DNA of 23,165 nt, taken from assembly GCA_003427395.1 (NCBI GenBank), contig BFEA01000001.1, positions 10,009,294 through 10,032,458 of the forward strand, read 5' to 3'. Made by a program: the position numbers and the translations under genes. The stretch's first letter is position 1. Each line of letters begins with the position of its first letter. Shown piece by piece: positions 1-10,900 of this stretch. Source of the DNA: Chara braunii. Lineage: Eukaryota; Streptophyta; Charophyceae; Charales; Characeae. The notes beneath the pieces were generated by a model that did not search any database, was not told the DNA's origin, and worked only from the letters and a program-made list of their open reading frames with translations.

Positions 1-65
<65 letters not shown>
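1..65. repeat. (AG)n microsatellite
   Basis: An uninterrupted AG dinucleotide run of about 32 units opens the window, so its true left end is unknown. In the host transcript orientation it is (CT)n. It lies in the intron downstream of the last visible C2 exon. From 66 to about 890 I see no gene, conserved motif or convincing repeat. Confidence 0.95.
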
Positions 66-68
<3 letters not shown>

Positions 69-1094
69 TGACTATTTTGGGGCTATGCCCAGACTAGGAC
101 ATGACATTTGAACTGAGACTACGTTGTTGACCATTGGGGAAGAATATAATACTGTTGTTTTCTCGCACTTTGGGATTCCTGGTTCTGCACCATGCCTATG
201 AAGGGTAATTCGCAAAGGTCTGACTATAGCTGTGCTCGAAGGAAGGTGGTCGCACTGGGGCTTGGGTGATCAGGGGAAAAGGACAGCGATGGGAATAGGC
301 GGTGATGTCCAAGGAGCACATGTGAGGTAGTCACACTCCGCATTTTAGTTGGGCAAGAGGAAAACGGTCAGAGAGAAGAGTAGTAGTCGTGTACAGGGAG
401 TGAGTTCGGAAATAGTATAGACGGTCACAACGTAGTAGAGCAGCTAGTGTTACTGTGTTGAAGAGAGCAGGAGATTTCCCTGCATGTGTTCTCATATGGT
501 GTGCGCCAGTTTCGTACAATTTTGCTTTCATAAATTTTGTCTTTCGTCGCTTGGGAAAAAATTGTCCTCTAGGTCCTCTTTATTTTTTTGTCCACAACAC
601 TTGGCACTTCTATTCTGGGGGACTCCGGTTCGTTTGATTATCGCCAGCAAGCGTAGACAGAAAGAAAGAAAAGCAGAGTGATTCCAATCCATTGGTCCCT
701 TGAACATGACCCAGTTTGGATATTTACCCTCGCACCTATGTGACTACACTCCACCGGAACAGAATTTTCGTGTTTGATCATCGTAGTTCTCTGAAGCCTT
801 CAAAAGCGGTTCAGATTTCCCTTTTGTGATAACCCGTCCAAACACGGACTGAAACACACAGCTGATTTCTGAGTTTTGCTCATAGACTGAATGCCCTACT
901 GAGTTCCCTGCCTGCTAAGTCTGTGTGTGTGTGTGCTTGCTGGACTGCATGTCTGTCTGAGTGCTGGTTGGCTTGCGTGTGTGTGACTGTGCCTGTCTGA
1001 GTGCTGGTTGGTATGAGTGTGTGTGTGTGTCCCGCCAGGGCACTTGTTCGTTCGTTGGGTCCTCAGGGCCGGTACTTACCTGTGGCCGTGGCTT

Positions 1095-1365
1095 CGAAGG
1101 GTTGCAGCGGGGAAAAAGCACTCAAGTAGCGGGTAGGCCTGTACCGCACCCGGCAGGGGGGTAAATATGCAGGTACCCGAGGCCGAGCAGAGAAGACAAA
1201 AGTGGCATTTTTAGAGGCCGGTAGTGTAGGCTAGGTCTAGCGGGTACCAGTCTGAGTCTAGGGCCTGTAGGGGCAATATCAGAGTCTACAATGATGTTTC
1301 CCTCCAAAAAAGGAGGAGGTACCGGTTGCTTGGGAAGGCCAGTGCCCTGGAAGTCACCGCCCAAG
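1095..1365 (+). repeat. Dispersed repeat block, copy 1 (with 15595-15870)
   Basis: The segment shares an ordered set of words with 15595-15870: 'caagtagcgggta', 'gtctgagtctag.gcctgtaggg', 'atgatgtttccctcc', 'ggtaccggt' and 'ctggaagtcaccgccc'. Both copies keep a small CCTCC/GGAGG stem around the same place, with different loops. Copy 1 sits in a longer LTR-like region that ends near 2039. No coding sense. Probably part of an LTR or of an element internal region. Confidence 0.75.
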
Positions 1366-2039
1366 AGGCAAAGCCGGCCGCTATATCTTCAGGCCGGACG
1401 GAAGACCCCGCCTCTTTTTCGGTGTGCTAGTTTGGCGACACACTGGTGGAGCGCTGGCTGGAGCAGCGCTAAGCTGGAGCAGCGCTGCTGGGGAGGAAGG
1501 AGAATGACTTGAGGGAGGGAGAAGGAGGAAGGAGGAAGGGAGGAGGAGGAGCGCCAGGGGTACTTACCTGGCTATGGTGGCAGCCATCTTCATCACCTTG
1601 GTGGGCGCTGCAGCAAGGAGTCCCCAGCCGGGGAGAGCCACACCAAGAAGCTTCAAGGCAGGGCTGGGCATGGCGGCCTGAGCTGGAGCAGCCATAGCTG
1701 CTTTGGGTTGTCCTTTGGACAACTGAGCAAGGCCTAGTAGTCCGCCATAGCCTCGGCCTATGAGAGTGAAGAGTGGGAGAGGCGGCCATGGCTATGGTGG
1801 ACCTTGAGTGGTACCTGCAGCAGAAGAGGGACTCGGACATTGATTCTGGCCCAGTCATTCAACATTGTATTATTATTTCTTGTATGAATAAGGAGGGGGA
1901 GATAAGGAGGAGGAGAGAGTTGGGCGAAGAAGAAGAGCCTTGTCATTGTCTTTGCTGGTGTACATCTTCTTTTTATTTCTTACTTCTTCTTCTCCTAATC
2001 CTCTCTCTCTCCTCTCAAGTTCATTCATTTCTTTCTGCA
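1366..2039 (+). mobile_element. Probable LTR relic, 3' part
   Basis: The region holds CAGCGCTG-rich stretches, a 'gtacttacctgg' word resembling 'acgtacctgg' in the LTR at 21781-23162, a pyrimidine-rich tract, and an end reading TTCTGCA followed by ATT. The same GCA|ATT end occurs at 18243 and 21035. Downstream, 2083-2100 (TGG.CAGG.TCATA.CAC) is matched at 18275-18292, a similar distance after the LTR-B end. The left boundary is not resolved and could reach about 895. The element is degenerate. Confidence 0.45.
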
Positions 2040-2364
2040 ATTGGATGGCATTGTGCCTTCTGATGGATGTGTATCTCGAAATTGGCCAGGGTCATAACAC
2101 TTTTCTTTTCAGCTAGCCGAACGCTTCCAGCTCCTCTCACATTCCCCTTCCTCGTAAAGTGCCAGTCATTCCAGTTTGTGTTTGGTGGGTTCCTGTACCC
2201 TTGCAGTCAAATTTATAACCTGCAATAAGTCAGTGAACCTGGATACGAAGGGGTTGTAAGAGCTACAAATCAACCAAGATGAGAAGGTGGAGTGCAGAAA
2301 ATCTAGGAGAACAAAGAGCACAGGGTGAAGGGAGTTGAAGAAAACATAGGTTAGGCAAACTCAC

Positions 2365-2460
2365 CAGCTTTAGTTTTTCCTCTGGGTCTGGAATAGACAG
2401 CATGAGTGTCTCATTCCACACAGGGTTGAGGTTTCTCTTAATCACTGAAGTCTTTGCTGT
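2365..2460 (-). CDS. Exon: C2 domain, central strands
   Basis: 96 nt, 32 codons, phase 0 at both ends. It starts [17 protein letters not shown] and ends PDPEEKLKL. The '[15 protein letters not shown]' block is the diagnostic C2 stretch of AGD12/13 and CAR proteins and follows directly from the GKQ that ends the preceding exon. Acceptor: TTTTCTGCAG ending at 2461. Donor: AAGCTG|GTGAGT, GT at 2364-2363. The next exon should encode the loop-3 region (family pattern V.D.DTFS.DD.MG); I looked on the minus strand of 1-2364 and did not find it, so it probably lies beyond the left edge. Confidence 0.92.
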
Positions 2461-2566
2461 CTGCAGAAAACAGATGTACCACACAGCTTTGTCAGGTGCA
2501 TGGCAAAATCTTCGTGCATCAACACAATTCCAAAATCTTTCACAAAAACATTTCCCAAGTACATCA

Positions 2567-2611
<45 letters not shown>

Positions 2612-5074
2612 ATCATTCTCATGTAATATGTATGTATGTATTTTCTTTCTTGATTTTTTCGTACTTGTGTTTCAAGGTGAGCACTTTTAAGGAATGCCAA
2701 ACAGTCGGTGGTCGGTGGTTTGGAGTGTCTGCAGGACTCTTAGGGAGGCGCCCTGACTGTGATATCTGTGGTTCATGAGGTCTATGCGTGGATGATAGAC
2801 GCCCGTCCGAACACCTTCCTGGCTCAGCAGGTCGGGGGAACCAACATTCTGCGGGGCCCACCCCTGTTGTGAGTCGGTGATGTGCCACTTTGCTCCGTAT
2901 TCGATGTGTCCTTCCTACCTTGTCTAAGCTCCGCCACTGCCTTGCTGCCTGTCCAACTTTCGTCGCATATCGTCCTTTGCAAGCTGCTGTGTTCACTGTG
3001 TGGTGTGGCTGCGGTGTTGGTGTTGCCCTGTGCTTCGCTGCGCTGCTGCCTTGCTGCCCTTCCGTGTGCCTTGCCTGCCTTCCACGTTCCTTGCTTGTGC
3101 ACCTTGTAGTGTGGCTGCTGTGTTGGTTTTGCCTTGTGCTTCGCTGCGCCATTGCTGTGCTGTTCGTCCTCTTGCCCTGTCATTCCTTGCCAAGTTTTTC
3201 GTGTTGTGCAGTCATGTTGCCTCGGCAGCGTTGCTTGGTGTTCCGCTGAGTTGCTGCCCGTTGCTATTTTCCGTTTGGGGACAGTCTGCCTCCAACATCG
3301 GTCATCGAGCACACCTCTGGGTAATTGAGTTATGGCAAGGAGCAAAATGCTGAACAAGAATTCTCCCTCGAATAGCCTCCTCCTCCTCCTCTCACCCACA
3401 CACAACAGTCTCTCTCTCTTGGACATAGTAATGATCATAACAATCTCCTCGTGTATCTACGGGTACATCGAATTCTACTTTGTCATAACCATCATAGGGT
3501 GCTGTTTTTTGCAAATCCAAGGAAACCCCTGAACCTCATAACCATCATAGGGTGCTGCTTTTTGCAAATCCAAGGAAACCCCTGAACCTCTTAACATTAG
3601 ACCACTAAATTTCCAATTCAATGCCTGTTTTGCAGTAACAGTACCAATATCTATAAGTCGTTATTTTCAAATACAATTGTTTGTCAACATTTTTTTTTTA
3701 ATTCGCCTATACAAGCATCCGGCCATGCCAGCTGTATTCCCCACCACCACAACGACGGACAAAATCCAGGCGCGACACTTGTTTGAGCTGGGCCTGGACT
3801 GTCCATCCGGTCCTATATCCTGAGCAATCCGGACAGTCCCATACATCAAGTCTGGATTCTTTTTTACTTCTAGATCTTTGTGCCAAAACTAAGAATTAAA
3901 AAAAATTGCCAAACGCAGCGCACTCAAAAAACTTTTCACCGTGGGTACGTCGGACCTGGACCCGAACAATGCCAAACATCTCACCGGATGCACGTCTGGA
4001 CTCGTCACGACATCCAAACCACCGGACGCATTCAGACATCCGGACATGGTGGGATCCGGACAGTCTAGACTGTGTGGAACGTCCAGAAATGTCTGGACCA
4101 AAAAAAAAGAACAAAAGAAACTGGAAAAAAAAAAACATGAGGGGCCAGTGGTTTGCAAAACGAACCATGCAACAGATCAATTGATTGATCGACTGATTGA
4201 TTGATTGATGATTGGAGATTTTGGTTGGACAGTTCGTTGATAGATGGACCGATGGATGGATTCCATCAACCAAACAAACAACTAATCAGGCAATCAATCA
4301 ACCAGTCGGTCAATCAGTCACAACTGACAGCATTTCACGATGAGAAATATGTGAGTGCAGTAGTTAGTAGTTACTGAACAACGTGCATTTAGGGCATCAG
4401 GCCCCGCCGTGCACGCACGGCCTCGAACAGGCACCCTCAGCCTCAAGAATGAAGTCTCGTAACCACTACAACCCTTGGAGGTGTTATTAAAACTGGATCC
4501 ATACCGGTCGTGGTATCCAGCCCACCCCAAGGCGGGCCAGCTCGCCCGCGGATTCCGCATGCACCTTCACAGTTGTTACTGAACAACTTGCGTTTAGGGC
4601 ATCAGGTCCCGCCGTGCATGCACGGCCTCGGACCGGCGGCACCCTCAGCCTCAAGAACGAAGTCTCGTAGCCACTACAACCCTTGGAGGTGTTATTAAAA
4701 CTGGATCCATATCGATCGAATTGTTGCCGCAGATTGTCGGAAATTTTACAGTTCTCGTTAGTTCTGTGAGTGCAGAACTGATAAGAGCTGTAAAATTCCC
4801 GACAACTTGCGGCAACAATTCTACATCCTAGACAAACACGAGGGAGCTGAGGGATGGAAATAAGGGACATACCTGAGGGAGAGACGAGGGATGGAAACGA
4901 GGGACAAAGCCAAGGAAGAGACGAGAGATGGAAAAGAGGGAGACAGTCGAGGGATGGAACGAGGGATGGAAACGAGGGAGAGACAAGAGATAGAAACAAG
5001 GGAGAAGGACAACAAGGGCAAGACAACAGAGAGCCAAGGACAAAAGCTGAGGGAGAAAGACAAGGGATGGGGGG

Positions 5075-5142
<68 letters not shown>

Positions 5143-5300
5143 ACCTTGCCTATGCCCAAGATCATCGACGTCAAAGATTGCCGAAGTCGTGGAATATTTA
5201 AGATTGTCCAAGTAGTCGAGCAAGGTAGAACACAGCCACAGAGAGAGAGAGTGTGAGAGAGGGAGGGAGAGAGGGAACCGGACTACTCCGCCACACCCCT

Positions 5301-5357
<57 letters not shown>

Positions 5358-7709
5358 TTTTCTCTCTCTATACCCCAGCACTGTGAGGGCTGTTGTTCTC
5401 TTGACGACGAGCAAGCGATGCGTGGGATATAGCGAGGCAAGGAGTGCTTCCACTGACGGGGTGTTTTGACAGGTATGGTGAGGAGTGCTTCCATCGACAT
5501 GTTAGACCGATGGGCTGCTTCGACAGGTGCTGCTTGAAGTGATGGCTACGGGCACAGCAAGGAGCACTGAGGCAAGGTGAATTGGGTTGGCCTCCTCGAC
5601 CCCCAAACAAGGCCGCCAAAACAAACTACTCAAAACACAAGAAGACAAAAGAAATGACAAATATACGAGAACAAGATTCACAAACCCACTTTTGCCTTGT
5701 GTCTCCCCCGAAAAAAACAAAAAAAATCAAATGGGCCTCACAACTCCGACAAACATTTCTTAGGGGATGGCCCCAATGCTAGGAAGGCGCAGTTTCTTTT
5801 TTTGCGGTATTTAGGCATGATCCGGACCTTCCACGCCGGACGTCTGGATGGAAGTTTGGATCCAGACCGTCTGGATGGCGATACGGACATCCAGATCGTA
5901 GCCATGCTTTCCACACCGCCACCAACCCCCCGGCGGCATCGAAAGCACCTGAATGTCATCGTCAGTTCGGCAGGGGGACTGGTGGTTTTAATTCCTTCAG
6001 TGGCCTGAACACTACAAGACAAAAACAATGCCATGCATGCCAAGCTCAAACCTACAGACATCCACAAAGCATCCTGGAGGTATCATGATCAATGAGCGCT
6101 CTAACTCAAAATATAGCTGTGGTGTTTGGACCTAGAAGAAAATCACTCTTCAGGAAATGGAACCGCAGGAAAAAAGAGAAAAAATATTTGACAGGAGGTA
6201 AAGTCTTGACACAAAAAAACACAAGGACAGTGGACCAACCTGCTTTCCTAGTGTGACCACAACATATGGATCACTGTACTTCACATCTTTTGCGACAAGG
6301 TTGATTCCTCTGATTACATGAACCTGAAAACACATACGCACCAGCATGCAGAGGGGCAGGGAATCATCCCGTGAGAATTTTACCTCAGAATAATCACAGC
6401 AGGATCAACAACAATCATTCTTAAAATGACAACGAGAACTGAACTCTCAAGACACAGAGAGACGATAAATGTCAAGCATCCACACTCGCTCAGGTAGTTC
6501 ATACCCTGAAAGCTTCTATGAACCAATACCTAAGCCTGCCGAAATATGCATTGAGACAGTCACTCTACTTAACCGAGTGTAGATGCTTCCACCTTGACCT
6601 CCATTTCTTTCATCCCCTAATCATATGGATACCCTTTAGACAAACCTACCTTGGCGAAACACTCGCCACAATGCCAGATGACTCTGCCCTTGTTATTTTG
6701 AAATTTCATTGTTTGTCGAACTTTTGTCCACTTTTCATAAAAAAGCTCCCAGGACATTTCTGCGAATTGGCCACAGCGTCCTACCTACCAGCACGGCAAG
6801 TTGAAATGGAAAGGGTACTGGAACTTCTCACAAAGTACAAGGGAGAAAAAGGCCAGCGAAAGTTAAAAGCAAATTGCATGGCACCAGCAGTAGAAGTTCA
6901 GACCCCTGCCTTAGGCACTGGTTATGCAAATTGCATGGCCTCTGCTCTGCAAATCTCATAGCGCTGATTCCGGGAGCTGCACGGCCTCTTTATCGGAAAC
7001 TGGATGGGAAGGAAAAAGGCGCCAGCCTACAGAGCATTCACGTTGGCCCATGGGCCAGCAACTGGGCCTGGGTGCCTGTCCCAAGGGCTGATGTACTGGC
7101 TGGCCAAAAGTACTTGAGAAGTCCATTTGAACACACAAGTTGGTGGAGGCCAGCAGGCTACTTCAGGTAATTGCTATTGCTGCCTCCCGTTGCTACAGTG
7201 CACGGTGCTACAGTCAGTGCCGCTACAGTGCACGGTGCTGCAGTGAGCGCTGCTACAGTCTGCGGTGCTAGAATGAGCACGGTTACAAGAAGGGCCAGTG
7301 CAGCTTCACCCGCATGACATAGCAGGTCAGTTTCCTTGATCGCATCACTCTAACACACACGGACAGTGAATCCATTTTTCAAGGAATGCCGTATAGAGCA
7401 AAGACAATTAATTTGAATTAAAGCATGTAAACACTGGGTACAGTGTTACCGGACCGAAGATTTGGGGGTAGATGTAGGCTTAAGATTCTTTTTTCTTTTT
7501 TCTTTTTCCTTTTTGGGGGGGGTGGCGTCATTCCCCAGCTAAGTATGTGCCTCACAAATTTCATGTCATTCTGACAAACAAACAAAAAGAAAACTCAAAA
7601 TCACAGAAGAAATCGGGGTGGAACATCGAGTAGGACTCCATTTTTTTCATTTTTTCTTTCAATTTTGCTTTTTTTCTTTTGCCTTTTTTTCCGTCTTGCT
7701 TTATAAAAC

Positions 7710-7746
<37 letters not shown>

Positions 7747-7917
7747 CGAATCACTCAATTAATGGTACTTGAGATGGGTGGAAAAATATGGGGTAGGCGG
7801 TGCTATGTCAGCTACGAGGTCCCTTGGTTATGCTAAGTGGGCTCTTTTAAAAGTTTAAAACCCCATTCGATTGATTGTTACCGTGGCCCTAAAATTGAGG
7901 AACCAGGATGGGGCATC

Positions 7918-7959
<42 letters not shown>

Positions 7960-10900
7960 TGCACAAGGCCTGCTCTCTCTCTCTCTCTCTCTCCCTCTCG
8001 CCCGACATCTGCACAAGGCCTGGGTGTACTTGTGCTTTAAGCCGCAATGCCCTTGCTAAGAAGCAACTCGTGGCCTAGGAGAATCTTGGAGGTCTGGCCC
8101 AGCCAACCACAATGGTTTGCGGTGCCAGCCAGAAAAGAAAAAGGGGGCGTAGCTGTTGGTCCGGAAATATCTGGTGCGCAGTAAGGCGCCTCCAGGCCCG
8201 GGTGGACTTGTACTTCAAAGCACAAGTACTTGCACTGTGTCGTTTACGCTTTTGACAGCTGCTCATTAGCGACCGCTTGGAACTCTCTCCTGCATGGTGC
8301 CGACCTGCCATGTCACAGGCTGACCTGGCAAGGTGAGGGAAGGACCGCTGCTCTCGTGGCTGATGGGAGTAATTCCTTCACGTGAGTAGAGTCTGCATTG
8401 GAACCATTTGCTCTGGCCAGGCAGTCGGGGTTGTCCTGGATGTGGAGGGCTTCGCCGAGTAGGTGAGGGTGCACCTGCTAAAGGCCAGTTTAACGAGGAG
8501 ATTCTCTTGGGAGGTCAGCTGGGTCATGTGGGCGAGGTGAGGTTGAGCATCTAGCTTTTCGAATGCGTGGCTGGTAGTGACTTCGGGCACAGGCCTTTGA
8601 CAGGGCTATGAAGATTGGGTGTTTTTTGTTCTGCATTTTGCGAACTGCTGGTGGGCTTTTTTGACTCCCCCAGCTGATTTCAGTGGATTTTGAGTCTTGT
8701 TACAAACCCCAGCCAAACTCTACGTGGACTTTCAGTCACGACTCCTCATGATTCTTTACTCGTTACGCTGTATCTTGTCTGTGTTTGGATTTCTTGATAT
8801 CTGTGGGTTGCAACTTTGAATTTTTCTCTTTGCCCAGCTTGTCCCTGTTGATCATGGGATTGCCTTGCTTTTCATATCGCCATGATTGCGAGGGGCTTTT
8901 GGGTTGAGACGTGGACTTGATCGAGTGGTTCTCACATTCATCCTGTGACGATTTCCTAATCCTGCGGTTATCCTAGTTTAGTACATGAGTTGTTGCAATA
9001 CCTTTCTCGGCCTTTTGGCTAAGTTCAAGTGTAGTACCTGTTCTGATCAGTTTAATATCTGATCCGTGGTCCATTGAATCAATCTGACCTGCAGCATGCT
9101 CAGGAGCGGATCAAGAAGACTCAGGCTTGGATGATCTCGCAAGCTAATAAGCATTGCCACCAACTTCCAAGTAGGAGAGACCAGGTCCAGGCTAAAATGT
9201 CTGAATCCGCACCAGAAGAGGACATATCAAGAAAACTCATTCCCTACTTTCCGTGCCTCAAAGTTGGTGCTTTCTAAGCGCACCAATGATTTCCCCTCTC
9301 AACACTCGCAGATTCCTCCATCAATGATATCCAACAAATAGCAGGGCGCATTGGTGATGGACCTACAAGGCATCCACTATCAGCATCCCTCAAAGGATAA
9401 ACGTCTGGGTGGCATAGGTCTCTGATTAAGTCTGAAAAGAACATGGTACAGAGTCTACAGACCTATAACGCCGCTGTAAAGAAGGGTGTACAATCCTACT
9501 CCATTGTCTCAGAGGACCTCGCATCTGGGCTGTTGAGAGATAAAAACCCACGGTTTTGCAGCGCCAGCAAGTGTACCGCAAAGTGAGTGATAGACCTAGT
9601 GACTTTAGATCTTCGTATAATGGCACCTAATCGAATTGTTTGGAGCTCCCAAACTTGTTTGATAAATGTGACCATTGTTGCACCCCCCAACAGTCGGCGG
9701 CCCTTGACTGGTCGGTTGCCGACTCGCCGGCCGATCGGCTGGTCGGCACCTACCGGTCGGGGGTCATCGGCACCCCGCAAAAAAAAATAAAAAATAAAAA
9801 AAAATTGGGGGGGTCCAGAACCCCTAAGAACACATCCAACACCCCCATAGCACCCCCGAACACCCCCATACACCCCCCCAAACCGCTCCCAAATCGCCCC
9901 CAACACCCTCATTACCCCCCCCCAATACCCCCTATATCACCCCTACACCCCCCTCCTATACTCCAATCCCAACCCCCCATAACCCCCCCCCAACCCCCCC
10001 CCATCCCCAAAAGTTTCTCAGCGGATTTGGGCTGTACTCAGCAAGCGCAGTACAGCCCCCAACACAGATTTGAAAAAAAATCAGTGGAAGTTTTTTTTTT
10101 TTTTTTTTTTTTTTGGTAACTGGTCGGCAGACCGCTGACCGGTCGGCCAAACTGCAATACTCGGCGGTTGGGGTCGGCGGTCGGCAGGGATGCAACCCTG
10201 AATGTGACTGTAATGTGGATTGGCATCTTCGTTACTTTGAAATTTTAAGGTTTGCCGTTGTTTGGCATCTTTCACAAGAAAGACCCCAGGACATTTCTGC
10301 AAATTGGCTACAGGGACCTACCTATAAATGTGCAAGGCCGCTGGCACCTTCTGAAAAGTGCAAGGCCGCTGGCACCTTCCGAAAAGTGCAAGGGAGAAAA
10401 AGGCCTGTGAAAGTAAAGAGGAAATTGCGTGGCAACGGGTGTAGAAGTTAACAGGCCCACTTCCTCAGAAATTGGATACCACAGCTGCTCTGGAAATTGC
10501 ATGTCGCTGGTTCCAGAAACTGCACAGCCTCTTTCTTTGAAACTTGAACGCATCTGCCTCAAGGAAAAAAGTACCCGCCCACAGAAAATTTGAGCGGGCC
10601 CTTGGGCCAGCGACTGGGCCTGGGCGCCGGTACCAAGGGCTGATGTACTGCCTAGCCAGCCAGCAGTTCATGTGAGCACACAAGTTGGTGGATGAGTGCT
10701 GCTACAGTGCACATTGTTGCAGCGAGTGTTCCTAGACTGCGCAGTGCTACCGCAAGTGCTGCTACAGCATGCCCACTTTGGGTAGTCTTCTAGAGCAGTA
10801 AGGAGGCATAGCACTAGAAGCGGAAGAGAGACAAAGGCATCTGTTACATGACGGTACCCAACTAGGAGGAAGGCTACGGCGGTCGAACACCAGAGAGAGA

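Noticed and set aside
2824-3438. 204- and 177-codon minus-strand frames rich in Arg, Gln and Thr
   Set aside because: They are the complement of a CTG/CTT-rich decayed repeat, overlap each other in different phases and show no domain.
4491-4518. tgGTATCCAGCC as a second primer binding site
   Set aside because: It differs from TGGTATCAGAGC at key positions, no LTR end precedes it, and it forms part of a local CTGGAT/ATCCAG inverted repeat.
5155-5225. Short coding-looking phrase [14 protein letters not shown] on the plus strand
   Set aside because: It is open only across about 25 codons after a simple repeat, has no splice-site support and no recognised family.
4843-5230. Long charged open frames on both strands (ER-repeats, SL-repeats)
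   Set aside because: They are produced by the purine minisatellite and (GA)n tract; no frame has ordinary amino acid composition or a family match.
9640-10119. 159-codon plus-strand proline-rich frame
   Set aside because: It is the C-rich interior of the hAT element read as codons and crosses the element's left end; not a gene.
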